DNA of 64,000 nt from Mycobacterium sp. NBC_00419. GTDB taxonomy: Bacteria; Actinomycetota; Actinomycetes; Mycobacteriales; Mycobacteriaceae. How positions within the stretch are numbered: the stretch's first letter is position 1; each line of letters starts with the position of its first letter. The notes beneath the pieces were generated by a model. It was not told where the DNA came from. It worked only from the letters and a program-made list of their open reading frames with translations, and did no database searches. The translations under genes and the position numbers were made by a program. Below, piece after piece: positions 27,669 through 35,726 of this stretch. The stretch covers positions 1,116,001 to 1,180,000 of the forward strand of contig NZ_CP107931.1 of NCBI RefSeq assembly GCF_036023875.1, in the 5' to 3' direction.

Positions 27669-29125
27669 GCTGTGCCCTCTTCTCTTCGCGCAAGCGGCTC
27701 ATCGACAACCTCAGCGAGGGTCTTGCCCTCCAGGAATTCCTCGAGGCCGGCCACACCCATCTCGCGGCCGACACCGGACTGCTTGTACCCGCCGAACGGC
27801 GTGTCCGGGCCGAAGTAGTTGCCACCGTTGATGCCCATGGTGCCGGTGCGGATGCGCCGGGCGATGGCGCGCGCCCGTTCCTGGGCGCCGAACACCCCGC
27901 CGGACAGACCGTAGATGGAGTTGTTGGCGATGCGCACCGCGTCGTCGTCATCGTCGTAGGCGAGCACGGCCAGCACCGGCCCGAAGATCTCCTCCTGGGC
28001 GATCTCACTGTCCGGATCGACATTGGTCAGCAGCGTGGGCTCGTAGAAGAAGCCCGGCCCCCCGACCTTGTTGCCGCCGGTGACCAGGGTCGCCCCGGCC
28101 GCCACGGCTCGCTTGACGATGCCGTCGACCTTGTCGCGCTGGGTCTCGCTGATCAGCGGTCCCATATAGGTAGCCGGGTCGGTGGGGTCGCCGTAGTTGA
28201 TCATGCCCATGAAGTTCTTGACCTGCTCGACGATCTCGTCGTGGTGGCTGCGCGGCACCAGCAGTCGGGTGGTGATGGCACAGCCCTGCCCGGCGTGCGA
28301 GCAGATCATGAAGGCCGCCATCATCGCGCAGGTGTTGAAGTCGGCGTCGTCGAGCACGATCATCGCCGACTTGCCACCCAGTTCGAGGAACACCTTCTTG
28401 ATGGTCTCGGCAGCGGCGGCCATGATCTTGCGGCCGGTGGCCGTCGATCCGGTAAACGTCACGACATCCACGTCGGGGCTCGTGGTCAGCGCTGCGCCGA
28501 CCGCGGCGTCGGTCGAACTGATCACGTTGACCACACCGTCGGGGATGTCGGTGTACTTGGCGATGACCTCGCCGAGCGCCAAGGTGGTCAGCGGCGTGTC
28601 CGGCGCAGCTTTGAGCACCACCGTGCACCCGGCGGCAAGCGCCGGACCCAGCTTGGCCAGTGCCAGCTGGTTGGGATAGTTGTAGGCGATGATCGCCGCG
28701 ACGACACCGGCGGCTTCTTTTTCCACCCACCGGTGGTGACGCTGCCCGCGGCTCTCAATCTCGCCGAGGTCCTCGGTCAGCGGGTAGGTCTTCAACAGGT
28801 CCGCGTAGTAGCCGACGATCCTGATGGGGTCGTCGAGCTGGGCGCTTTCGGTGAGGGCGCGGGTGGCGCCGACTTCGGCGATGGTGATGGCACGCAGTTC
28901 GTCGCTGTGCTCGAGCAGGGCCGTGTGGAGCTGGTCCATACAGCGGATCCGACGCTCGACGTTGGTCGACCAGTCGGTGGTGTCGAATACCGTGCGGGCG
29001 GCGGCGATGGCGCGCTGCGCGTCGGCGAGATCGGCATTGGGTGCGTATCCGACGATGTCACCCGTGGCCGGGTTGAGCGAGGCATAGGTCTGGGCGGCGC
29101 CGACCAACTGGCCGTCGATCAGCAT
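27665..29125 (-). CDS. NAD(P)-dependent aldehyde dehydrogenase
   Basis: 486 residues from MLIDGQLVGAAQTYASLNPATG, the normal family start; longer in-frame starts up to 29254 would run through the operator cluster at 29220-29269, so they are rejected. Glu in LELGGKSAMIVLDD and catalytic Cys in HAGQGCAITTRL are present, with NYFGPDTPFGGYKQSGVGREMG at the C-terminal end. Oxidises an aldehyde intermediate to an acid. First gene of the two-gene operon with the CoA-transferase. Confidence 0.88.
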   Translation of the reverse strand: MLIDGQLVGAAQTYASLNPATGDIVGYAPNADLADAQRAIAAARTVFDTTDWSTNVERRIRCMDQLHTALLEHSDELRAITIAEVGATRALTESAQLDDPIRIVGYYADLLKTYPLTEDLGEIESRGQRHHRWVEKEAAGVVAAIIAYNYPNQLALAKLGPALAAGCTVVLKAAPDTPLTTLALGEVIAKYTDIPDGVVNVISSTDAAVGAALTTSPDVDVVTFTGSTATGRKIMAAAAETIKKVFLELGGKSAMIVLDDADFNTCAMMAAFMICSHAGQGCAITTRLLVPRSHHDEIVEQVKNFMGMINYGDPTDPATYMGPLISETQRDKVDGIVKRAVAAGATLVTGGNKVGGPGFFYEPTLLTNVDPDSEIAQEEIFGPVLAVLAYDDDDDAVRIANNSIYGLSGGVFGAQERARAIARRIRTGTMGINGGNYFGPDTPFGGYKQSGVGREMGVAGLEEFLEGKTLAEVVDEPLARREEGTA

Positions 29126-29219
29126 GAGCCGGCCGCAAGCCTGGTCACCCTGCGCTGGTTGGCCGCCCGCAACGGTCGCCGTCGTGTCCACAGGAAACCA
29201 GCCTCTCCCACGAAATTCT

Positions 29220-29269
29220 GATAACTCGGTTCTCATCTTCGGCGAATCATACATTCGGGGAACGAGAAC
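29220..29269. promoter_or_regulatory. Candidate operator array, GAGAAY-N3-ATTCTC family, aldehyde dehydrogenase promoter
   Basis: On the plus strand: GATAAC-TCG-GTTCTC, 7 bp, GCGAAT-CAT-ACATTC, 7 bp, GAGAAC. Three units keep an exact 22-bp period. The outer half-sites match well (5-6 of 6), the middle unit less so. It ends about 95 bp upstream of the chosen dehydrogenase ATG. A separate palindrome CTCAAG-CCGC-CTTGAG follows at 29269-29284. Confidence 0.5.
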
Positions 29270-29387
29270 TCAAGCCGCCTTGAGCCATCCCGCCCCGACC
29301 TGCGGGGGTCGGTTGGATGCCGCGTCGCGCATCCATACCCGCAGTTAGACAGATTGCGCCGATGTGTCTTGCGAAATGCGTCACACC

Positions 29388-29402
29388 GAGAGTACCGTTC
29401 TC
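29388..29402. promoter_or_regulatory. Candidate operator, GAGAAY-N3-ATTCTC family, SDR-ferredoxin-P450 promoter
   Basis: GAGAGT-ACC-GTTCTC, palindromic with purine/pyrimidine variation at two positions, 200 bp upstream of the SDR start in the 478-bp divergent gap shared with the aldehyde dehydrogenase. Only one good unit is visible here. Confidence 0.45.
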
Positions 29403-29421
29403 ATTCCAGAAAGGGAGATTC

Positions 29422-29553
29422 TTGGACAGTGAGATCGCGTCGGTTCAGCTACACCCTGACCACTGCCGGGTGACCACTGCCGAGCTCACCCCGCTGCACG
29501 CCCCGCACTCCTCTATCGCCGGCGTGGCGCGCCTCCCCCGGTCCGCGGTCTGA
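29422..29553 (+). CDS. Possible small leader protein (43 residues)
   Basis: TTG start with GGGAG six bases upstream; reads MDSEIASVQLHPDHCRVTTAELTPLHAPHSSIAGVARLPRSAV. GC at codon third positions is high, as in real genes here, but length and lack of any recognised homologue leave it doubtful. It ends 50 bp before the SDR gene and lies just after the operator, so it could be a leader peptide or simply untranslated leader. Confidence 0.2.
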   Translation: MDSEIASVQLHPDHCRVTTAELTPLHAPHSSIAGVARLPRSAV

Positions 29554-29603
29554 GCGCACCGGTCAAACAGCCGATCCTCCAGAGCAATTGAAAGGAACAC
29601 ACC

Positions 29604-30464
29604 GTGGGACGAGTCCAAGGCAAAGTCGCATTCATCACCGGTGCCGCGCGCGGGCAGGGACGTAGCCATGCCCTGCGCCTGGCCGAAGAGGGTGCCGACA
29701 TCATCGCCATCGACTTGTGCAAGGACGTCGCGACCATCGGGTATCCGATGGCCACCCCCGAAGACCTGGAGGAGACCGCGGAGCTGGTCAAGAAGACCGG
29801 CCGCGGCATCGTCACCGCGCAGGCCGACGTCCGGGAGGCCGGCCAGCTCAAGGACGCCCTCGATCGCGGACTGGCCGAGTTCGGCAAGGTCGACATCGTC
29901 GTGGCGCAGGCCGGCATCGCCGGGATGAAGGGCGAGCCACCCCTGCAGGCCTGGTGCGACGTGATCAACACCAACCTGATCGGGACCATCAACGCGATCC
30001 AGGTGGCGCTGCCGCATCTGGAGGAGGGCGCCTCGATCGTCGCCACCGGCTCCACCGCGGCACTGATGGACGCCCATCAGAAGGACAACCCGGGAGCCGA
30101 TCCCGGCGGCATGTCCTACATGGTGGCCAAGCGCCTGCTGTCCAACTACGTCCACGATCTGGCGACCGAAGTCGCCGTGCGGGGAATCCGCGCCAACGTC
30201 GTGCACCCGACGAACTGCAACACCGACATGCTGCAGAGCGAACCGATGTACCGCTCGTTCCGTCCGGATCTCGAACACCCGACCCGGGCCGACGCCGAGC
30301 CCGTATTCGGTGTCCAGCAGGCGATGAAGGTCAACTACGTCGAGCCCCTGGACATCAGCAACGCCGTGCTGTGGCTGGCTTCCGACGAGGCCCGCTACGT
30401 CACCGGAATGCAGCTGCGGGTCGATGCCGGCGGCTACCTCAAGTGGTACGACTACCACGTCTGA
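29604..30464 (+). CDS. Mycofactocin-coupled type short-chain dehydrogenase (carveol dehydrogenase-like)
   Basis: 286 residues, GTG start with AAAGGAA upstream. TGAARGQGRSHA nucleotide loop, an insertion typical of the mycofactocin-linked group (DLCKDVATIGYPMATPEDLEETAELVKKTGR), catalytic Ser in ATGSTAALM and YMVAK, and a late insertion (HPTNCNTDMLQSEPMYRSFRPDLEHPTRADAEPVF). Family members keep NAD bound and pass electrons to the redox cofactor mycofactocin, oxidising alcohols such as carveol. First gene of an operon with a ferredoxin and a P450, suggesting sequential hydroxylation and alcohol oxidation. Confidence 0.88.
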   Translation: MGRVQGKVAFITGAARGQGRSHALRLAEEGADIIAIDLCKDVATIGYPMATPEDLEETAELVKKTGRGIVTAQADVREAGQLKDALDRGLAEFGKVDIVVAQAGIAGMKGEPPLQAWCDVINTNLIGTINAIQVALPHLEEGASIVATGSTAALMDAHQKDNPGADPGGMSYMVAKRLLSNYVHDLATEVAVRGIRANVVHPTNCNTDMLQSEPMYRSFRPDLEHPTRADAEPVFGVQQAMKVNYVEPLDISNAVLWLASDEARYVTGMQLRVDAGGYLKWYDYHV

Positions 30465-30500
30465 TACGCAGCACGACAGCCGACAACGGAAGGATGAGCC

Positions 30501-30698
30501 GTGAAGGTTCGGGTAGATCAGGACCGCTGCCAGGGGCACACCCTGTGCGCCATGATCGCTCCAGAGATGTTCGTACTCAGCGACATTGACGGCAGCTCGT
30601 CGCCGGTGACCGAAGTGGTCCCGGCTGATCAGGAGGCCCTCGTCCGGGAGGCCGCGCAGTCGTGTCCGGAACAGGCAATCCTCATCGACGAGGACTGA
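30501..30698 (+). CDS. P450-type ferredoxin, CxxHxxC variant
   Basis: 65 residues. The cluster motif is C10-QGH-TLC16 with the distal Cys in SCPEQA; the second Cys position of a 4Fe-4S site is His, as in many actinobacterial P450 ferredoxins that carry a 3Fe-4S cluster. It is 43 bp before the P450 gene it presumably serves. Cytosolic single-electron carrier; its reductase is not adjacent. Confidence 0.92.
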   Translation: MKVRVDQDRCQGHTLCAMIAPEMFVLSDIDGSSSPVTEVVPADQEALVREAAQSCPEQAILIDED

Positions 30699-30741
30699 CC
30701 GAGAACCCACCGCCCTACCAGAAGTCAAGGGAGACAGCGCC

Positions 30742-32103
30742 TTGAGCGTCGACGACATCACCACAGATGACGAGCGGAAGCAACCTCGCTACCACTTCGA
30801 CCGGCACACCCCGGAGTACCGGGTGCAGTTCGAGAAGATCACCGAGGAGATGCACGAGAAGTGCCCGATCGCATGGTCGGACAGCTATGGCGGTCACTGG
30901 GTGGCGGCAGGCAGCAACGCGGTCTTCGAACTCGCTCGCTGCCCGCACATCTCCAACGACCACGACATCAACGGAGAACGCAGCGGCTACAAGGGGATCT
31001 CGATTCCCACCAGCCGGCGGGTGGTGACCCGCGGTGGCATGCTCGAGATGGACGATCCGGAGCACCGCGTCTATCGCAACGTGCTCAACCCCTACCTGTC
31101 ACCGGCGGCGGTGGCCCGGTGGGAGCCGTTCGTGCATGAGATCGTGCGGGCCAGCATCGACGAGAAGATCGAGACCGGGCGCATCGACTTCATCGACGAT
31201 CTGGCCAACGTGGTGCCCGCCGTCCTGACGATGGCATTGCTCGGTATCCCACTGAAGAACTGGACCATCTACTGCGAGCCGACCCATGCGGCGATCTACA
31301 CCCCCGAGCACTCCCCCGACGCCGAACGGGTGGCGCAGCAGCATCGCGAGATGGGCATCGACCTGATCACCCGCATGAACGAGGCGAAGCAGAGTCCACG
31401 GCCCGGACTGCTCAATGCGCTGATCAATCTGCGCGTCGACGGCGAACCCGCGCCGGACATGGAGATCCTCGGCATGCTGGGCCTGATCATCGGCGGCGGC
31501 TTCGACACCACTACCGCCTTGACCGCCCATGCGCTGGAATGGCTTTCGGAACATCCCGACGAGCGCGAGCGGCTCAGCCGCGAGCGTGACACCCTGCTCG
31601 ACCCGGCCACCGAAGAGTTCCTCCGGTTCTACACCCCCGCACCCGGCGACGGCCGGACCTTCTCCGACGACGTCGACCTCGAAGGCCACCGGTTCAAGGA
31701 GGGTGAGCGGGTGTGGATCTCGTGGGCGATGGCCAACCGCGATCCGGCGGTGTTCCACGACCCGAACGACGTGATCCTGGACCGAAAAGGTAACCGGCAC
31801 TTCAGCTTCGGCATCGGTGTACACCGCTGCATCGGCTCCAATGTCGCCCGCACGGTGTTCAAGGACATGCTCACCAGCGTCCTGGACCGGATGCCGGACT
31901 ACACCTGCGACCCCGAAGGCACAGTGCACTACGACACCATCGGGGTGATCCAGGGCATGCGGAAACTGCCCGCGACGTTCACCCCCGGCCGGCGGCTGGG
32001 CCCCGGATTGGACGAGACGCTGGAGAAGCTGCAGCGGATCTGCGACGAGCAGGAGCTGGCCCGCCCGATCACCGAGCGCAAGGAGGCCGCGGTCATCGAC
32101 TGA
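30742..32103 (+). CDS. Cytochrome P450 (ferredoxin-linked)
   Basis: 453 residues, TTG start with GGGAG upstream. I-helix LIIGGGFDTTTALT, ExxR in TEEFLRFYTPA, haem loop FSFGIGVHRCIGSNVAR. A C-terminal extension of about 40 residues after the usual end (GPGLDETLEKLQRICDEQELARP...) is unusual and has no known domain. Operon with SDR and ferredoxin. Probable hydroxylase of the primary substrate or an alcohol precursor. Confidence 0.92.
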   Translation: MSVDDITTDDERKQPRYHFDRHTPEYRVQFEKITEEMHEKCPIAWSDSYGGHWVAAGSNAVFELARCPHISNDHDINGERSGYKGISIPTSRRVVTRGGMLEMDDPEHRVYRNVLNPYLSPAAVARWEPFVHEIVRASIDEKIETGRIDFIDDLANVVPAVLTMALLGIPLKNWTIYCEPTHAAIYTPEHSPDAERVAQQHREMGIDLITRMNEAKQSPRPGLLNALINLRVDGEPAPDMEILGMLGLIIGGGFDTTTALTAHALEWLSEHPDERERLSRERDTLLDPATEEFLRFYTPAPGDGRTFSDDVDLEGHRFKEGERVWISWAMANRDPAVFHDPNDVILDRKGNRHFSFGIGVHRCIGSNVARTVFKDMLTSVLDRMPDYTCDPEGTVHYDTIGVIQGMRKLPATFTPGRRLGPGLDETLEKLQRICDEQELARPITERKEAAVID

Positions 32104-32110
32104 CCGCGGG

Positions 32111-32173
32111 CGTTGAGTGAGGAACCACGCACAAGAAGTGCGAGTGGAAAGCTGCGAGGTTCCTCACTCAACG
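32111..32173. repeat. Long-loop hairpin repeat, family 2, copy 2
   Basis: Perfect 16-bp arms (CGTTGAGTGAGGAACC and complement) around a 31-base loop holding AGAAGTGCGAGTGG and an inner CGCAC-AAGAA-GTGCG hairpin. Located between the convergent P450 and acyl-CoA dehydrogenase stops. Loop homologous to the element at 14488 although stems are unrelated. Very likely acts as a bidirectional terminator. Confidence 0.85.
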
Positions 32174-32180
32174 AGTGGTG

Positions 32181-33359
32181 TCATTTACCGCGCGGCAGAC
32201 CCAGCACCTGCTGGGCGATGATGTTGCGCTGGATCTCCGAGGTGCCGCCGGCGATGGTGCCCGAGAAGCTGCGGGCGTGCCGCTCGAACCAGCTGGCGAA
32301 GTAGTGGTCGAGGTTCATGTGTGCGTACGGGCCGGTGGTCGATGGATGGATCAAACCATCGGAACCCGCTGCGGACAAGGCTGTTTCGGATGCCCGCAGC
32401 TCCGCCTCGGAGCCGAACAGCTTCAGCACCGACACCGACGCGACGTCGACCTCGCCCCGCGCGGCCTTGGCCAGCCCGGCCGAGCCCATCAGGCGCAGCG
32501 CCTGGTAGTCCATGATCATCGACGCGTACTGATCCTTCTCCAGCGGCGTGCGCGGCCGGAAGTCGCCGATCATGTTGGCGATCCGGTCGGCGAAGCCCAG
32601 CCACATCATGGTGCGCTCGTGGCCCAGTGAGCCGTTGGCCACTCCCCAGCCGCCGTTGAGCGGTCCCACGAGGTTCTCGGCCGGAACCCGGACATCGGTG
32701 AAGAAGACCTCGTTGAAGTCCTTGTCGTCGATCCCGCAGATCGACGGGAACGGCCGGCAGACCACGCCCGGCAGGTCGGTCGGGATGATCAGCACGCTGA
32801 TCCCCTTGTGCTTGGGGGCGTCTGGGTCGGTGCGCACGAAGGTCAGCAGGAAGTCCGCGTCATGGGCGCCGGAAGTCCAGACCTTCTGCCCGTTGACCAC
32901 GAAGTCGTCGCCGTCCAAGACGGCCCTGGTGCGCAGCGAGGCCAGATCCGAACCCGCGCTGGGCTCGCTCATACCCAGCGACGCGGTCTTCTCTCCCTTG
33001 AGAACGGGAACCGCCCAGCGGTGCTTCTGCTCGTCGGATCCGAACGAAATCAGCGAAGCGGCAACGATATTGACGCCCTGCGGATTGAAGCTGTGGTAGA
33101 TCCGGCGGCGGCAGAGTTCCTCGAGATGGACGAACTGCTGCAGGATGGTCGCGTTGCGGCCGCCGAACTCCGGCGGCTGGCCGGGCAGCAACCAGCCGTT
33201 GTCGAACAACAGCCGCTGCCAGCGCCGCGCCCAGGCCGGCATGTGCGACACCGACCGGGGCCGCTCAAGCGTCTCGGCCTCGTCGGGCAGGTTGGCATCG
33301 AGGAAGTCGCTGAACTGCGTGCGGAACTCCTCGACATCGGGATCAAAGGTGAGTTGCAT
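32181..33359 (-). CDS. Acyl-CoA dehydrogenase, large partner
   Basis: 392 residues; the ATG shares one base with the preceding stop. FAD/substrate segment LGMSEPSAGSDLASLRTRAV, GQKVWTSGAHDADF, and C-terminal AGGTSEIQRNIIAQQVLGLPRGK. Full-length FadE. With the adjoining 330-residue FadE it forms a large/small pair like the ChsE-type heterotetramers of steroid side-chain degradation, where two dissimilar FadE proteins build one enzyme for bulky CoA esters. Pairing is inferred from size and overlap. Confidence 0.88.
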   Translation of the reverse strand: MQLTFDPDVEEFRTQFSDFLDANLPDEAETLERPRSVSHMPAWARRWQRLLFDNGWLLPGQPPEFGGRNATILQQFVHLEELCRRRIYHSFNPQGVNIVAASLISFGSDEQKHRWAVPVLKGEKTASLGMSEPSAGSDLASLRTRAVLDGDDFVVNGQKVWTSGAHDADFLLTFVRTDPDAPKHKGISVLIIPTDLPGVVCRPFPSICGIDDKDFNEVFFTDVRVPAENLVGPLNGGWGVANGSLGHERTMMWLGFADRIANMIGDFRPRTPLEKDQYASMIMDYQALRLMGSAGLAKAARGEVDVASVSVLKLFGSEAELRASETALSAAGSDGLIHPSTTGPYAHMNLDHYFASWFERHARSFSGTIAGGTSEIQRNIIAQQVLGLPRGK

Positions 33360-34351
33360 CAGTCCTCCTTGTATTCCTCGGCGATCATCGCGCGGTGTTC
33401 GGCTGCGCCGCCGAGCATCAGCTCGCCGACCTTGGCCCTCTTGAGCGCGAATTGGACATCGTTCTCCCAGGTGAATCCCATAGCGCCGAAGAGCTGCAGG
33501 CCATGGCGGAACACCACCGACTGGCAGTCCCCCGCGGCGGCCTTGGCCATCGCGGCGGCCAGCCGCCGGCGCGGGTCGTCGGCACTGATCGTCAGCGCCG
33601 CGAAGTAGGCCAGCGCACGCGCGCGCTCGATCGCGACGTGCATATCGACGGCCTTGTGCTGGACGGCCTGGAACGACCCGATCGGGACGCCGAACTGGTG
33701 GCGGTCGCGGACGTGTTGCAGCGCAAGATCCAGCACCCGCTGACAGGCGCCGACCGTCGTAATCGCGATCCCCATCAGGGCGACATGGCGGGCGCGCTCC
33801 GGGTCGGAACGCAGCCGCTCGGCGTCGGCGACCCGCACGTCGGCGAAACCCACGTCGGCCACGTGCAGTACGGGGTCGAAGACCGTGTTGCGGGTGACGG
33901 TGATCGCCGACCAGTCGACGAGGAAGACACCACCGTCGGTCACCACCGCGAACTTCTCGGCACGGTCCCCGTCCAGCACGTGGCGGGCGGTTCCGCGCAG
34001 TACCCAACCGTCGGCATCGCGGTGGGCGGTGACTCCGTCGTAGACCGCGGCGCCGGCCAACTGTGGGTCGTAGCGATCACCGGCCAGCGGCGCGAACTGC
34101 GTCACGGTGGCAAGGAACGGGGTGGGATCGGTTGCCCGGCCGAGTTCCTCGAGGACGATCGCCAACTCGACTGCCGTCCCGGGTTCGTTGAGCTCGGTCC
34201 AGCCCTGCTCGACGTAGGAGCCCCACAACGGCGCGGGGTCCACGCCGTTCTCGGCGATGCCGCGGATCAACGAGACCGGACACTGCTTGGCGACGGCGTC
34301 ACGCACGGTGTCCTGCCACAGACGCTGATCAGCATCGAATTCCAGTAGCAC
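33359..34351 (-). CDS. Acyl-CoA dehydrogenase, small partner
   Basis: 330 residues, shorter than the usual 380. The middle beta domain is reduced (GWVLRGTARHVLDGDRAEKFAVVTDGGVFLVDW) and the C-terminal helices keep RHQFGVPIGSFQAVQHKAVDMH and HGLQLFGAMGFTWENDVQFALKRAK. The SEPxAGSD motif of full-length enzymes is missing, as expected for the non-catalytic half of an alpha2beta2 dehydrogenase. First gene of a two-gene operon behind a double operator. Confidence 0.85.
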   Translation of the reverse strand: MLLEFDADQRLWQDTVRDAVAKQCPVSLIRGIAENGVDPAPLWGSYVEQGWTELNEPGTAVELAIVLEELGRATDPTPFLATVTQFAPLAGDRYDPQLAGAAVYDGVTAHRDADGWVLRGTARHVLDGDRAEKFAVVTDGGVFLVDWSAITVTRNTVFDPVLHVADVGFADVRVADAERLRSDPERARHVALMGIAITTVGACQRVLDLALQHVRDRHQFGVPIGSFQAVQHKAVDMHVAIERARALAYFAALTISADDPRRRLAAAMAKAAAGDCQSVVFRHGLQLFGAMGFTWENDVQFALKRAKVGELMLGGAAEHRAMIAEEYKED

Positions 34352-34381
34352 CCAACTTCTCCTGTCCTGCTACCCGACGAT

Positions 34382-34418
34382 GGAAACCCTATTCTCTTTT
34401 ATCGAGTTGTTGATTCTC
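34382..34418. promoter_or_regulatory. Candidate double operator, GAGAAY-N3-ATTCTC family, FadE-pair promoter
   Basis: GGAAAC-CCT-ATTCTC, 7 bp (TTTTATC), GAGTTG-TTG-ATTCTC. Both right half-sites are perfect and the 3-7-3 spacing is exact. It starts 31 bp upstream of the minus-strand FadE start. Confidence 0.6.
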
Positions 34419-34495
34419 GCAATCCGGCATTGCACTCTACCGGGCAATTTCCTTGCTGCCTACCGCTCGGTGAGGCAGAGTGGTAACGAGGTTCT

Positions 34496-34535
34496 ACTCT
34501 CCATAGTGAGAACACTATTCTTGCATCGCAAGAAC
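34496..34535. promoter_or_regulatory. Candidate operator array, GAGAAY-N3-ATTCTC family, amidohydrolase operon promoter
   Basis: ACTCTC, 6 bp, GAGAAC-ACT-ATTCTT, 7 bp, AAGAAC. The central 15-mer matches at 11 of 12 half-site bases. TTCTTGC-ATC-GCAAGAA is a perfect overlapping palindrome. 69 bp upstream of the amidohydrolase start; the 34352-34603 gap carries this and the divergent FadE operator. Confidence 0.6.
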
Positions 34536-34603
34536 TTGGATTTACACTATGGGGGTTCGGGAACCGCACGCTGCGGCGGGCACCGGGCAGACGGAAGGCG
34601 GGT

Positions 34604-35698
34604 TTGGTGATCGAGCACCACGACGGGACGACGACGCCCCTCATCGACGCGAGTGTGCACATCTTCTTCGGGTCGACGCCCGAGCTCCGGACGGTGATGC
34701 GCGAGCCGTTCAAGAGCCGTGGCTTCCCCGACTACGAGATGGACTGGTACGGCGCTCCCGGCGGTGAGTACGTCAAGGGCTCCCGCGGGCCCGACGGCCA
34801 ATACCCCGGATCCGATCCCGACATCGTCGCCAAGCATCTGTTCGCCGACCGCGGTGTCGACGTCGCGGTGCTGCACCCGATGGGCCGCGGCATCATGCCC
34901 GACCGCCATCTGGGCACCGCGATCCTGGCCGCCCACAACGAGATGATGGTCTCGCGCTGGCTGGAGCACCCCGAGCACGGGCCGCGGTTCCGGGGCACCA
35001 TCCGGGTGAACCCCGACGACATCAGCGGCGCGCTGCGCGAGATCGACAAGTACAAGAACCATCCCCAGGTCGTGCAGATCGGCATCCCGCTGCAATCACG
35101 CGAGCTCTACGGCAAGCCCCAGTTCTGGGAACTGTGGGAGGCCGCGGTCGACGCGGGCCTGCCGGTGGCCACTCACATCGAGACGGGCGAGGGCATCGCG
35201 TTCCCGCCGACACCGTCGGGACACACCCGCACCTTCGAGCAGTACCTGGGCTTCATGTCGCTCAACTACGTCTACCACCTGCTGAACATGATCGCCGAGG
35301 GCGTGTTCGAGCGGTTCCCGGACCTGAAGTTCGTCTGGGCCGACGGCGCCGCCGACATGATCACGCCGTTCATCTGGCGGATGGACTGCTTCGGGCGCCC
35401 ACACCTGGAACAGACCCCGTGGGCGCCGAAGATGCCCAGCGACTATCTGCCCGGCCACGTCTACTTCATCCACAACAGCCTCGACGGACCCGGTGACGCC
35501 GAGTTCGCCGACGAGTGGCTGTCGTTCACCGGCAAGGACGACATGCTGATGTTCGGCTCGAGCTACCCGCACTGGCACTGCGGTGATGCCCGGTCCCTGC
35601 CCGCGGCGTGGACCGCCGAGCAGCGGGCGAAGGTCTGCTGGCGCAACGCCGCCGGACTCTATGGCATCGACATCCCGGCCCCCGTCGGAACACGCTGA
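34604..35698 (+). CDS. Amidohydrolase-2 (ACMSD-like) family protein
   Basis: 364 residues, TTG start (GTG one codon later is equivalent). COG2159-type TIM barrel: LIDASVHIFFGS at the first strand, LPVATHIETGEGIAFPP, FPDLKFVWADGAADMITPFIWRMD and a late MFGSSYPHWHCGDARSLP. Family members are metal-dependent decarboxylases or hydrolases. Only one His is visible in the first-strand motif instead of HxH. First of two different amidohydrolase-2 genes in this operon, which might work as a pair on a ring-cleavage or beta-keto intermediate. Reaction unknown. Confidence 0.8.
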   Translation: MVIEHHDGTTTPLIDASVHIFFGSTPELRTVMREPFKSRGFPDYEMDWYGAPGGEYVKGSRGPDGQYPGSDPDIVAKHLFADRGVDVAVLHPMGRGIMPDRHLGTAILAAHNEMMVSRWLEHPEHGPRFRGTIRVNPDDISGALREIDKYKNHPQVVQIGIPLQSRELYGKPQFWELWEAAVDAGLPVATHIETGEGIAFPPTPSGHTRTFEQYLGFMSLNYVYHLLNMIAEGVFERFPDLKFVWADGAADMITPFIWRMDCFGRPHLEQTPWAPKMPSDYLPGHVYFIHNSLDGPGDAEFADEWLSFTGKDDMLMFGSSYPHWHCGDARSLPAAWTAEQRAKVCWRNAAGLYGIDIPAPVGTR

Positions 35699-35726
35699 GT
35701 CGCACAGAAGGTACAAGGAGACCACG

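Noticed and set aside
29126..29254. Longer aldehyde dehydrogenase start
   Set aside because: The added 43 residues are not family-like and run through the operator array.
29269..29284. CTCAAG-CCGC-CTTGAG as a KstR2 site
   Set aside because: The known KstR2 motif has two bases between CAAG and CTTG; here there are four. It is a palindrome of unknown use.
32111..32173. Hairpin as a CRISPR repeat or attachment site
   Set aside because: Single palindrome with no spacer array, integrase or tRNA; terminator or palindromic repeat fits better.
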